From Lachnospiraceae bacterium (lineage in GTDB: Bacteria; Bacillota; Clostridia; Lachnospirales; Lachnospiraceae), in NCBI GenBank assembly GCA_029063085.1, contig JAIDOW010000026.1, forward strand, positions 79,180 to 143,179: 64,000 nt of DNA, in the 5' to 3' direction. Under the pieces are notes generated by a model. The model saw only the letters and a program-made list of their open reading frames with translations. It made no database searches and was not told the origin of the DNA. Shown one piece after another: positions 24,815 to 31,994 of this stretch. Position numbers and translations under genes: made by a program. The first letter of the stretch is position 1; each line of letters starts with the position of its first letter.

Positions 24815-24893
24815 TCAAATACCCCGCAGTAGCTAATATCCGTACAGACACTTCTATGCGATTTGTGCTGTATGCGGGACAAAGGAAAGTATC

Positions 24894-25067
24894 ATGGATT
24901 TATGCGAACAATGTGTACATTATATATATGATGAGGAATGGGAATGTTATTCCTGCGATGTCAATCTGGACGAAGACGATATGGTAAAATTCCTACAGGG
25001 AAGAAATACAAACTGCTCTTTCTTCCGGCTGGATGATGAATACGGCATTGTCCGGCATCAAATGTAA
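24894..25067 (+). CDS. Cys-rich mini-protein, DUF6472-like, 57 aa
   Basis: A gene too short for usual ORF cut-offs. Start ATG 24894 has AAAGGAAAG at 24881-24889, stop TAA at 25065-25067. The product has a CEQC pair near the N-terminus, then ECYSC, then a single Cys (NTNCSFFRLDDEYGIV), with strongly acidic linkers (YDEEWE, VNLDEDDM). This C-x2-C...C-x2-C pattern implies a small metal-binding fold. It resembles the Lachnospiraceae family I know as DUF6472; the family name is from memory. It sits between the lipoprotein and a strong bidirectional terminator. Confidence 0.75.
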   Translation: MDLCEQCVHYIYDEEWECYSCDVNLDEDDMVKFLQGRNTNCSFFRLDDEYGIVRHQM

Positions 25068-25082
25068 ATTACCTCAGACACA

Positions 25083-25145
25083 AAAACAGGGAATGTTGCA
25101 CTAAAATTTTTCAATTTACTTTTAGTGCAACATTCCCTGTTTTTT
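25083..25145. terminator. Strong bidirectional terminator
   Basis: A 24-bp perfect stem (25083-25106 with 25120-25143) around a 13-base loop, flanked by A- and T-runs on both sides. It separates the plus-strand mini-protein gene from the minus-strand acpP. Confidence 0.95.
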
Positions 25146-25185
25146 CTTATCATTACATTATGGCTTTTCCCACTGCTATGACAGC

Positions 25186-25419
25186 CTAAGCCTCCACACC
25201 GTGTGCCTTTAAGTATTCAATCACATCTTCTACCGTAGCAATATTCTCTAATTCCTCTGAAGGAATCTCCACATCATACTCCTCCTCCAAAGCCATAACC
25301 AACTCAAATAAATCCAGAGAATCTGCTCCTAAATCTTCTTTAAAATTAGAAGTTAACTCAATTTCACTTTCGTCTACGCTAAGCTGCTCAGCGATGATTT
25401 CTCTCATCTTTTCTAACAT
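25186..25419 (-). CDS. acpP: Acyl carrier protein
   Basis: A 77-residue acidic carrier that holds acyl chains on a 4'-phosphopantetheine arm during fatty acid synthesis. The attachment motif is [11 protein letters not shown] (Ser near residue 35). The four-helix pattern is normal: [20 protein letters not shown], then [20 protein letters not shown], then [15 protein letters not shown]. The start at 25419 is preferred because AAAGGAG lies nine bases before; the upstream in-frame ATG at 25443 would add eight unusual residues. No other fatty acid genes are adjacent, so this may be a second, stand-alone ACP. Confidence 0.95.
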   Translation of the reverse strand: MLEKMREIIAEQLSVDESEIELTSNFKEDLGADSLDLFELVMALEEEYDVEIPSEELENIATVEDVIEYLKAHGVEA

Positions 25420-25606
25420 AATAATAATCTCCTTTATCTTCATTATTCTTGGTCACTATATATCTGACCGTCGCTATCAAAGAAAATATACAACATGATA
25501 TATGGCATGTCAAGTTTTCCTTGTAAAAAATATGTATTTTTACCAATTTTTTTACATATTCAACTACAGTCTATAAAAAATCAGTTTTGAAACACGTTTT
25601 TTCTCC

Positions 25607-27667
25607 CTATCTGACATTTTCCACACCATAGTACAATTGATTGAATTCTTCTAGCGGCATCGGCTTTGCAAAGAAAAATCCTTGTGCCACATCACAGGAA
25701 GAGGACTTCAGAAATTCTACATGCTCTTTGGTCTCCACACCCTCAGCAACTACACTTAACTTTAAATCCTTTGCCATGGCAATTGTATGGCTGATTACAA
25801 TCTTCCCCTTATCTGTTGCTAATTTCTTATCCAGAAAATCCTTATCAATCTTGATAGTATCCACTGGAATATGACGAATCATATTAAGAGAGGAATATCC
25901 TGCCCCAAAATCATCTACTTCTAACCGGAATCCCATTTCCTGTAATTCGGTAAGTACCTCATACAAATCCTCAGAATCGTAAAAAAAAGTTTCCGTAATC
26001 TCTAACGTCAAATAAGAAGTAGGAATACCATATTTCTGTATCAGATGCTTCCAAACTTTTACCAGATTATTATTTTTAATATGGTATCTGGAAATATTCA
26101 CCGATAACGGCACCGGTACTTTTCCTTCTGACTGCCAGTTTGCCAATGTCTTACAGGCTTCCTCCCACATATATTCATCCAGCCTTAAAATAAACCCATT
26201 GCGTTCAAACAGCGGGATAAAATCATTCGGCTGAATCAAACCTTTAACGGGATGCTTCCATCGTGACAATACTTCAGCCCCACAAATTTGCCCTGTGATC
26301 AGATCATATTTCGGCTGCAAATACATCAAAAACTGTTTATCTGATATCGCCAGATTCATATCCTGTTCAATTTCTGTAGTCTTGATAATCTCCGCCCGGT
26401 ACTGTTCATCATAGAAGGCACAAAAATTCATTGCACTTCCCTTAACTGTTCTTGCTGCAAGCGTTGCTCTGTCACACATCAGATTAATCGGTATCGAAAC
26501 ATCATTCACCAGATAAATTCCAAATGTTGTATTAATATCAAAAGAAAATTCATTCCGATAAATCCCTTTTCTCAATTTTTCAATTAACTTGATAATGTCT
26601 CCCCGCTTACTATAGGAAATACAAAAAAAGAACATATCCGAATGCACCCGGCAATAAAGTGCATCCACAGGAAGCTTCTCCTTGATAACCGATGCAACAT
26701 GTTTTAATACATCATCCCCTGTTTCCATTCCAAATAAATCATTAATTAATTTGAATTTATCAATATCAAAGGAAACAATAGCATACTTATCGCTCTCTTG
26801 TTCCAGTAACTGGCAGCCAGCATCAATATAAAACCGATTCACATTAGGCAGACTCGTAAGTATATCAAATTGTGAACGATATTTTAATGTCTCATAAGAC
26901 TTTGTAATATCGTCTACATCCTTCAATGTCCCAATCACACGAATCAGCTCTTCATTCTCATTACGAATAAACTGTACACAGATCCGATACCAGTTAACCT
27001 TTCCATCTGCCTCAACAAAACGACACGTAACCTCCCTAAAATCATCCTCCCTATTCAGGAACATCATCTCATAAATCTCAACATCTTCTGCATAAATCAA
27101 TGCTCTTGTTTTCTCACTGCTTAAAAAATCAATATCTTCTATATCTTCAATCCCAAATTTCTCTTTAAATAAAGGAGATGTGTAAGAAGTTCTTTTCTCG
27201 TAATTGTATTCAAACACCATTGTCCCAAGCTGGCTAACTACTGTCTGGTAAAGCTCACCTGACAATCTTAACCGCTCCTCATATGGTTCGGACGCCATAC
27301 TTTTGCGCATCCTGGCCAATAAAAGAGCTTCCGAATCCAATACTGTACAAAGAACTACATTAGTACCATCTTCCCATATCAAACCATTCGCTTTCATACT
27401 AACTTTCATATCATAGGATTCCAGATATCTATCCGCAAAATATTCCTGTCCTTCCTGTAATCCTAAAAACGGACAATCCAGACAAGGTGTTTGTTTCATC
27501 TCTACTCCTTCAAAACAGGTTAACGATACCATCCCATCCCCAAATATTGCTTTTGCTTTTGGATTTGCATATATGATTTGGAAATCATCCTTTGAAAACA
27601 CAAACAATGCCTGTTCGGATAAATCCAGAATCCGGTAAGCAAGTCCTTTTGCCTGATCCTTCTCCAT
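25607..27667 (-). CDS. PAS-GGDEF-EAL protein, probable c-di-GMP phosphodiesterase
   Basis: A 686-residue cytosolic signalling protein. An N-terminal PAS-like domain (residues 1-115) contains TPCLDCPF with a further Cys nine residues before it. A second PAS_3-like domain (about 140-260) ends in RVIGTLKDVDDITK. The GGDEF domain (265-420) keeps SFDIDKFKLINDLFG but has RVHSDMFFF where the catalytic GGDEF loop should be, so it should not make c-di-GMP. The EAL domain (430-680) has GAEVLSRW in place of EAL but keeps the Glu, and also VEVDDFGAGYSSL-type residues, IKIDKDFL and VVAEGVET, so hydrolysis is likely. No membrane segment is seen. Ligand of the PAS/Cys region unknown. Confidence 0.92.
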   Translation of the reverse strand: MEKDQAKGLAYRILDLSEQALFVFSKDDFQIIYANPKAKAIFGDGMVSLTCFEGVEMKQTPCLDCPFLGLQEGQEYFADRYLESYDMKVSMKANGLIWEDGTNVVLCTVLDSEALLLARMRKSMASEPYEERLRLSGELYQTVVSQLGTMVFEYNYEKRTSYTSPLFKEKFGIEDIEDIDFLSSEKTRALIYAEDVEIYEMMFLNREDDFREVTCRFVEADGKVNWYRICVQFIRNENEELIRVIGTLKDVDDITKSYETLKYRSQFDILTSLPNVNRFYIDAGCQLLEQESDKYAIVSFDIDKFKLINDLFGMETGDDVLKHVASVIKEKLPVDALYCRVHSDMFFFCISYSKRGDIIKLIEKLRKGIYRNEFSFDINTTFGIYLVNDVSIPINLMCDRATLAARTVKGSAMNFCAFYDEQYRAEIIKTTEIEQDMNLAISDKQFLMYLQPKYDLITGQICGAEVLSRWKHPVKGLIQPNDFIPLFERNGFILRLDEYMWEEACKTLANWQSEGKVPVPLSVNISRYHIKNNNLVKVWKHLIQKYGIPTSYLTLEITETFFYDSEDLYEVLTELQEMGFRLEVDDFGAGYSSLNMIRHIPVDTIKIDKDFLDKKLATDKGKIVISHTIAMAKDLKLSVVAEGVETKEHVEFLKSSSCDVAQGFFFAKPMPLEEFNQLYYGVENVR

Positions 27668-27795
27668 AATCTACCTCATTTTCACCGAAAATTTCAGTAT
27701 ACTTTCCATTAATCCTAATTATCCCCTGCACTTCTATAAGTCAATCTCTGCCTTATCATTCATTGCACAACTTATACGTTCATTATAGCACATCC

Positions 27796-27845
27796 TTGAC
27801 ATTTTACAAGAATTCGTTGTATAATAAAAATAATAATCATTACTA
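27796..27845 (+). promoter_or_regulatory. perR promoter with Per/Fur-type box
   Basis: TTGACA (27796-27801) and TATAAT (27820-27825), 18 bp apart. TAATAATCATTACTA at 27831-27845 matches 11 of 14 fixed positions of the Per box TTATAATnATTATAA and covers the transcription start, as expected for autorepression. Confidence 0.65.
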
Positions 27846-27865
27846 TTTTATTTGGAGGTAATAGC

Positions 27866-28270
27866 ATGGCAGAACAAGCCACTTTGAAACGCAGCAGACA
27901 GCGGGAAGCTATTATGGCATTCTTAAAAACAAGAAAAGATCATCCCACTGCTGATACTGTTTATCAGGAGATTCGTAATATTATTCCTAATATAAGTTTA
28001 GGTACAGTTTACCGTAATCTCTCCCTTCTTTCTGACCGCGGTGAAATTTTACGGCTTCCCTGCGATGGAAAGGTTGACCGGTTTGACGCTGACACACATC
28101 CACACTATCATTTTATATGTATGGAATGTGGCTGTGTTCAGGATATTGAATTTCCCTACACAAGGCAGATCGATCTAGCAGCGAACCAGAAATTTGATGG
28201 CATTATAACAAAACATAATCTTCTTTTTGAAGGATTATGCCGGGATTGCTCCTGCAAAACAGAGATATAA
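27866..28270 (+). CDS. perR: Fur-family repressor, PerR-like
   Basis: A 134-residue metal-dependent repressor. The winged helix covers residues 10-75 (SRQREAIMAFLKT, TADTVYQEIRN, LGTVYRNLSLLSDRGEILRL). The C-terminal dimerisation and metal domain has VDRFDADTHPHYHFICMECG, followed by CRDCSC, giving the structural zinc CxxC pairs, and the His/Asp sites of the regulatory metal. The Asp in the VDRFDAD region supports PerR (peroxide sensing) rather than Fur, but a Fur or Zur role cannot be excluded from motifs alone. Ribosome binding site GGAGG at 27853-27857. A Per-type box in its own promoter suggests autoregulation. Regulon genes such as rubrerythrin or catalase are not in this window. Confidence 0.88.
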   Translation: MAEQATLKRSRQREAIMAFLKTRKDHPTADTVYQEIRNIIPNISLGTVYRNLSLLSDRGEILRLPCDGKVDRFDADTHPHYHFICMECGCVQDIEFPYTRQIDLAANQKFDGIITKHNLLFEGLCRDCSCKTEI

Positions 28271-28306
28271 AAATTACCGCATTCAGGAACCGAATGCGGT
28301 AATTTT
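28270..28306. terminator. Bidirectional terminator between perR and the M23 gene
   Basis: AAAATTACCGCATTC (28270-28284) is the exact complement of GAATGCGGTAATTTT (28292-28306), loop of 7. It can end both converging genes. Confidence 0.9.
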
Positions 28307-28316
28307 ATAACTTTTT

Positions 28317-29114
28317 CTATTCTATGAACATCATTGGATCTATCGGCTTTTCCCCTTCTAGCATTTGGAAAAACAAATGACTTCCCTCTTCTGTAAAGCT
28401 GTCCGTCGGATTGCCTATAGTCCCGATAGACTCACCGGCTTTTACATAATCGCCTTCTTTTACATATATTGTATCTAACTGCCCATAAACGATGCTGTAA
28501 TCATTACCGATATACAGGGTAACAAGATTCCCATACATATTATCACTCGTTACTTTCGTAACCTTTCCAAGATATGCATTTTTTACAGTAGTCCCATTCC
28601 CAGCAGCAATCAGCATACCCGGATTACATTGATACTGGTCAAGCGTCTTAAAATGAACCGTTGTCTCCATGCTATATGGTAAGATAACATCCCCGTTCAC
28701 CGGCCATGTCAGAGTTTTATCACTGGTAAAATCCAACTCACCCACATCTGTAGTAACCGGTATCTGTTCGGCATTTACACTCTCTGTACTCTCTGTCACC
28801 TGTTCCGTAACAGCTTCTGTCGTAACCTCTTGTGTTGTTTTCTTATCCTCAGTTGTCGCTGTCGTTCTGCCTGCACTGCCTTTCTGGTTCGCAGTTTTAG
28901 CATTGGTCTCTTCTATTTTTTTATCTTCTGTTGTGATAGCTGTATAGTCAGATGCCTGATTTAAATCCAAATCATTTTCTGCCACCTGAGTGCCTCCGCG
29001 CCCCATGGTATATACTGCTACAACAGCTAATATTGCAAGTAACCCCAAACCCAATGCCACATAAAAAGCATTATCCTTTAGCTTTTGTAAAAATGTTTGA
29101 TCACGATTTTGCAT
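28317..29114 (-). CDS. SpoIIQ-like M23 peptidase homologue, catalytic residues lost
   Basis: A 265-residue membrane-anchored LytM-fold protein. The start at 29114 (MQNRDQTF) is set by AGAGG eight bases before. One membrane helix (YVALGLGLLAILAVVAVYTM), a Thr/Glu-rich linker (residues 55-125) and a C-terminal M23 fold follow. The fold is complete (YGNLVTLYIGNDYSIVYGQL, VKAGESIGTIGNP), but the zinc residues are altered: the usual HxGxD is NPGML and the HLH motif is HLFF (SHLFFQMLEG). It should therefore be non-hydrolytic, as proposed for SpoIIQ proteins that act as a channel or scaffold in engulfment. It lies downstream of a SpoIID-like gene, as spoIIQ does in many Firmicutes. Confidence 0.82.
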   Translation of the reverse strand: MQNRDQTFLQKLKDNAFYVALGLGLLAILAVVAVYTMGRGGTQVAENDLDLNQASDYTAITTEDKKIEETNAKTANQKGSAGRTTATTEDKKTTQEVTTEAVTEQVTESTESVNAEQIPVTTDVGELDFTSDKTLTWPVNGDVILPYSMETTVHFKTLDQYQCNPGMLIAAGNGTTVKNAYLGKVTKVTSDNMYGNLVTLYIGNDYSIVYGQLDTIYVKEGDYVKAGESIGTIGNPTDSFTEEGSHLFFQMLEGEKPIDPMMFIE

Positions 29115-29175
29115 TTTCATCACCTCTAAAGATAGGTTTGCCATAGAGGAAATGATTTATTCAAACTTTTTATAT

Positions 29176-30642
29176 TTATTCTCTCAATTGATATGTCACA
29201 TTCAATGTAGTAACATTTCCAAAGCCGTCCTTTGCACAATACATCACAAGATACGGTTCACTTGGCTGATATGTGAGTGGTCTGCTGATTGTAACCTCTA
29301 CCTCACCACTATTATCACTTGCTTCCACTAATCCCAGCATATAATCATCTTTTAACATGTTAGAAATCCGAATATCTCCCTGTAATGTATTTTTCAAAGA
29401 TAATTTGGGAGGTTCCATATCAACATCTACCGATAATACCACCACCTCCGACTGATTCCCTTCCGAATCTTTTGCACGGTATTTTATATGGCATTTACCG
29501 TAACCCTTTTCGAGAATCTCCGAATAATCTACTAAAATCGCACTGTCCTCCAGCTGCCTGCTGCCATCATACGCAGTCACGTTTTCAAGAAGCAGATCAT
29601 GAAGCTGCTTAGAGGAAGCCGCATCATAGGCACCAATGGAAGTTATTTTCTGGTTCACATATATAACCGGTGGCTCCTCATCTTTAATGATAATATTGGC
29701 AGTGGCCGAACCGGTAATTCCAGTTTCATCCTTCACCGAATACGTGACTTTATAAATGCCACAGGTGTTCTCATCCACTTCACCTTCTACCTTCATGTAA
29801 TTGGTGACATCCCTGCCTGTATAATCTAAAGCTGTCACACCTGCGGTAATATCAAAATCGGAATATCTCTCTATCTCCCGGTCATAAGCACCCAGAATAA
29901 CCGGAACATTTCCCATATAGGGATTGTCCCTGTCCGGATCCGTAGGATCCCAGTTACCTTCTGTTCCTCCACTGCTGATCACTGCTGCAACCGGTTTTCC
30001 CAAAGGTCCGTCATATTCGCTTTCGAATATTTCTACGTAAGTCATTTCACTACAGTTATCATATATCCATTTGGCATCAATAACAGAGAGACGGACACAT
30101 CCTGCCGAAACGCTGTTTCCAAGTTTATTATATTCCTCAATCTCCAAATCTGCTTTATTCTGGGTAAAATATGGCACGGAATGGAATAATATGCTTCCTG
30201 TAATTCTGGTGGCATATTGCCCGTACACATTGCCCTCAAGCGGAAGCCACTCTGCCCGGTCACCCAGATCATACACTCCATCCGGAGTGTTTCCCTTTTC
30301 TCCCACAGAACAGATCATTGCCTTTACAGGCTTATCATAGTAGCCATCTTCCCCCAACGCATAAATCGTCACAACATTTTTGGTTTTATTAACCTTTATA
30401 CAATACGGAAGTCCATTATCCTTTAAATCACTTCCGTTATAAAACTGCTCCTCTTGTCTATCACTCTTTCCTCTGGTGCCTCCATCACGAATCTTCTCAC
30501 CGGTATAATTACCAAGATCTGCCCTTTCCACCTGATAACTGACCATTTTTGCTTTGCCATTATATCTGCCAGCAACCGCAATCAACAAAATACTAATGAT
30601 AAACATTCCGGGAACATATGATAAGAAAAATTTGTATTTCAT
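29176..30642 (-). CDS. L,D-transpeptidase (YkuD) with Ig-like repeats
   Basis: A 488-residue envelope enzyme that forms 3-3 peptidoglycan cross-links or attaches peptides. Start 30642 (MKYKFF) has AGAGG nine bases before; the ATG at 30648 is too close to it. The N-terminal signal anchor is YVPGMFIISILLIAVAG. The YkuD domain (residues 80-220) shows GNTPDGVYDLG, ILFHSVPY and the catalytic SVSAGCVRLSVIDAKW (Cys and Arg present). The C-terminal half carries three Ig-like/DUF5011-type modules (VTALDYTGRDVTNYMKVEGE; YGKCHIKYRAKDSEGNQSE; PYLVMYCAKDGFGNVT). It lies between the SpoIID-like and SpoIIQ-like genes in the same direction, so it may work in spore or envelope remodelling. Confidence 0.92.
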   Translation of the reverse strand: MKYKFFLSYVPGMFIISILLIAVAGRYNGKAKMVSYQVERADLGNYTGEKIRDGGTRGKSDRQEEQFYNGSDLKDNGLPYCIKVNKTKNVVTIYALGEDGYYDKPVKAMICSVGEKGNTPDGVYDLGDRAEWLPLEGNVYGQYATRITGSILFHSVPYFTQNKADLEIEEYNKLGNSVSAGCVRLSVIDAKWIYDNCSEMTYVEIFESEYDGPLGKPVAAVISSGGTEGNWDPTDPDRDNPYMGNVPVILGAYDREIERYSDFDITAGVTALDYTGRDVTNYMKVEGEVDENTCGIYKVTYSVKDETGITGSATANIIIKDEEPPVIYVNQKITSIGAYDAASSKQLHDLLLENVTAYDGSRQLEDSAILVDYSEILEKGYGKCHIKYRAKDSEGNQSEVVVLSVDVDMEPPKLSLKNTLQGDIRISNMLKDDYMLGLVEASDNSGEVEVTISRPLTYQPSEPYLVMYCAKDGFGNVTTLNVTYQLRE

Positions 30643-30724
30643 ATGCATTATCCTCTTTATCTATTTGCACAAGTACTTATGCGTTCATTATTCCATAAAA
30701 CCATCCTGCTGTCAATGAAAGCTA

Positions 30725-31903
30725 TTATTTTTTATAATTAACAAGACTTACATCCTTATAGTAATATTTTACAATGTCCTCTACACTGCTTCCGTTTAAT
30801 GCCATATAGTTCGCTCCATACTGCGAAATCCCCAAACAGTTTCCTTTTCCCAGACAGATAAACCGAATTCCACCCTCTATCTCCTCCACATAAAAATTTG
30901 TAGAAGAAAGTCCAAATCTTTCCATTGCCTCTTCTCCTGTATAAATATTTCCGTCTACCGAAAGTTTTTTCACAAAACCGTTTTCCGTGCTCTCTTCTAT
31001 CGTAACCGCTATCTTTTCCCCCGCTACTGCCACGTCATCTACGGGTTTTTGTGCTTCGGAAACCGGGTCTTCTGTTGCTCCTGTTTCAGGCGGTGTTTGT
31101 ACCGCCTCTGCTCCCGCTCCAGAAACTGGGGCTTCTGTTGCTCCTGCCTCAGGGGACGTTTGTGCTGTTTCTGCTTCTGCTCCGGAAACCGGGGCTTCTG
31201 TCACTTCTGCTTTAGGAGACGTTTGCTCTTCTGTAGCTGCTTCCCCTGTCGACAACGCCGGTTCCGGTCCTGAACCTTCTCCCAGAATCTCTCCAAATTC
31301 CTCCCATGTATATGGCAGAATATTCATATAATGCTTTGCCTCCACATCCTGACTACTTTCCACCGACTGAAGGTAGGAGATATCCTCATCCAGTATTTCT
31401 TTAGCACTGGCAGTTCTTCCAATGCTTACCTCATGATATAATGCCATGATCAGAGAATTTTCCTGTTCAATTACCTTTCCTGCGGTCTTTACCACAGCTG
31501 TTTCCAAGCGTTTTTCATACTTATCATAATTTTGTTCTCCCCATATATCCGCCCGTTCCTCTATAGTCAGATAACGATATGATAAATCCGATGCATCCTT
31601 TGTATTTTTCTCCTGCATTTCTTTTAATACATTGGTACGGATTAAAACAGCCTGAACCTTTAATGCTTCCATATCATAATCTGCCGGAATCGTTCCTGGC
31701 AAAATTCCCAGCACAAACTCTTCTACATCCATACTTTTATAAAGTCCATTCATTTCTATCAAAACTTCTTTTCCCAGATAATGGCTTTCAAGGGTATTTC
31801 CCCCTTTTCCTATCTGTATCTCATCACTGAACAGACTAAATCCAAAACACATTATACAGGGTATTATAACCATACTTACTAAAAATAAAAAATTTTTTTT
31901 CAT
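30725..31903 (-). CDS. SpoIID/LytB-domain protein with altered active site and Glu/Ala/Pro/Thr repeats
   Basis: A 392-residue exported protein. The signal anchor is KKNFLFLVSMVIIPCIMCFG. The SpoIID domain begins at MDVEEFVLGILPGTIPADY and continues EALKVQAVLIRTN; in active SpoIID the position after VGV.. is a catalytic Glu (AAEMP), here PGTIP, so the Glu is missing. The Cys ligands of clostridial SpoIID are also absent (ALYHEVSIGRTASA). The C-terminal signature GISQYGANYMALNG is kept. Residues 210-290 form a low-complexity insert with about 21-residue units (APVSGAEAETAQTSPEAGAT, repeated with changes). The gene stands before YkuD and SpoIIQ-like genes. A catalytically inactive, structural role is inferred. 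Start ATG 31903 with GGGAGGGG upstream. Confidence 0.85.
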   Translation of the reverse strand: MKKNFLFLVSMVIIPCIMCFGFSLFSDEIQIGKGGNTLESHYLGKEVLIEMNGLYKSMDVEEFVLGILPGTIPADYDMEALKVQAVLIRTNVLKEMQEKNTKDASDLSYRYLTIEERADIWGEQNYDKYEKRLETAVVKTAGKVIEQENSLIMALYHEVSIGRTASAKEILDEDISYLQSVESSQDVEAKHYMNILPYTWEEFGEILGEGSGPEPALSTGEAATEEQTSPKAEVTEAPVSGAEAETAQTSPEAGATEAPVSGAGAEAVQTPPETGATEDPVSEAQKPVDDVAVAGEKIAVTIEESTENGFVKKLSVDGNIYTGEEAMERFGLSSTNFYVEEIEGGIRFICLGKGNCLGISQYGANYMALNGSSVEDIVKYYYKDVSLVNYKK

Positions 31904-31906
31904 AAC

Positions 31907-31938
31907 AAAACCCCTCCCACTATTCTATGCGGGAGAGG
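31907..31938 (-). terminator. Hairpin after glgP that overlaps the SpoIID ribosome binding site
   Basis: On the minus strand CCTCTCCC (31931-31938) pairs with GGGAGGGG (31911-31918), one G-T pair, 12-base loop, followed by TTTT. It works as a terminator for glgP, but its 3' arm is the Shine-Dalgarno sequence of the SpoIID-like gene, whose ATG is eight bases further on. Confidence 0.6.
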
Positions 31939-31994
31939 TCTCATATATTACCTAATACTACAAATATTAAGTTGTATCAGACTGTCTTTAATTC

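Noticed and set aside
31049..31273. Cys- and Phe-rich plus-strand ORF
   Set aside because: It is the antisense reading of the repetitive SpoIID insert.
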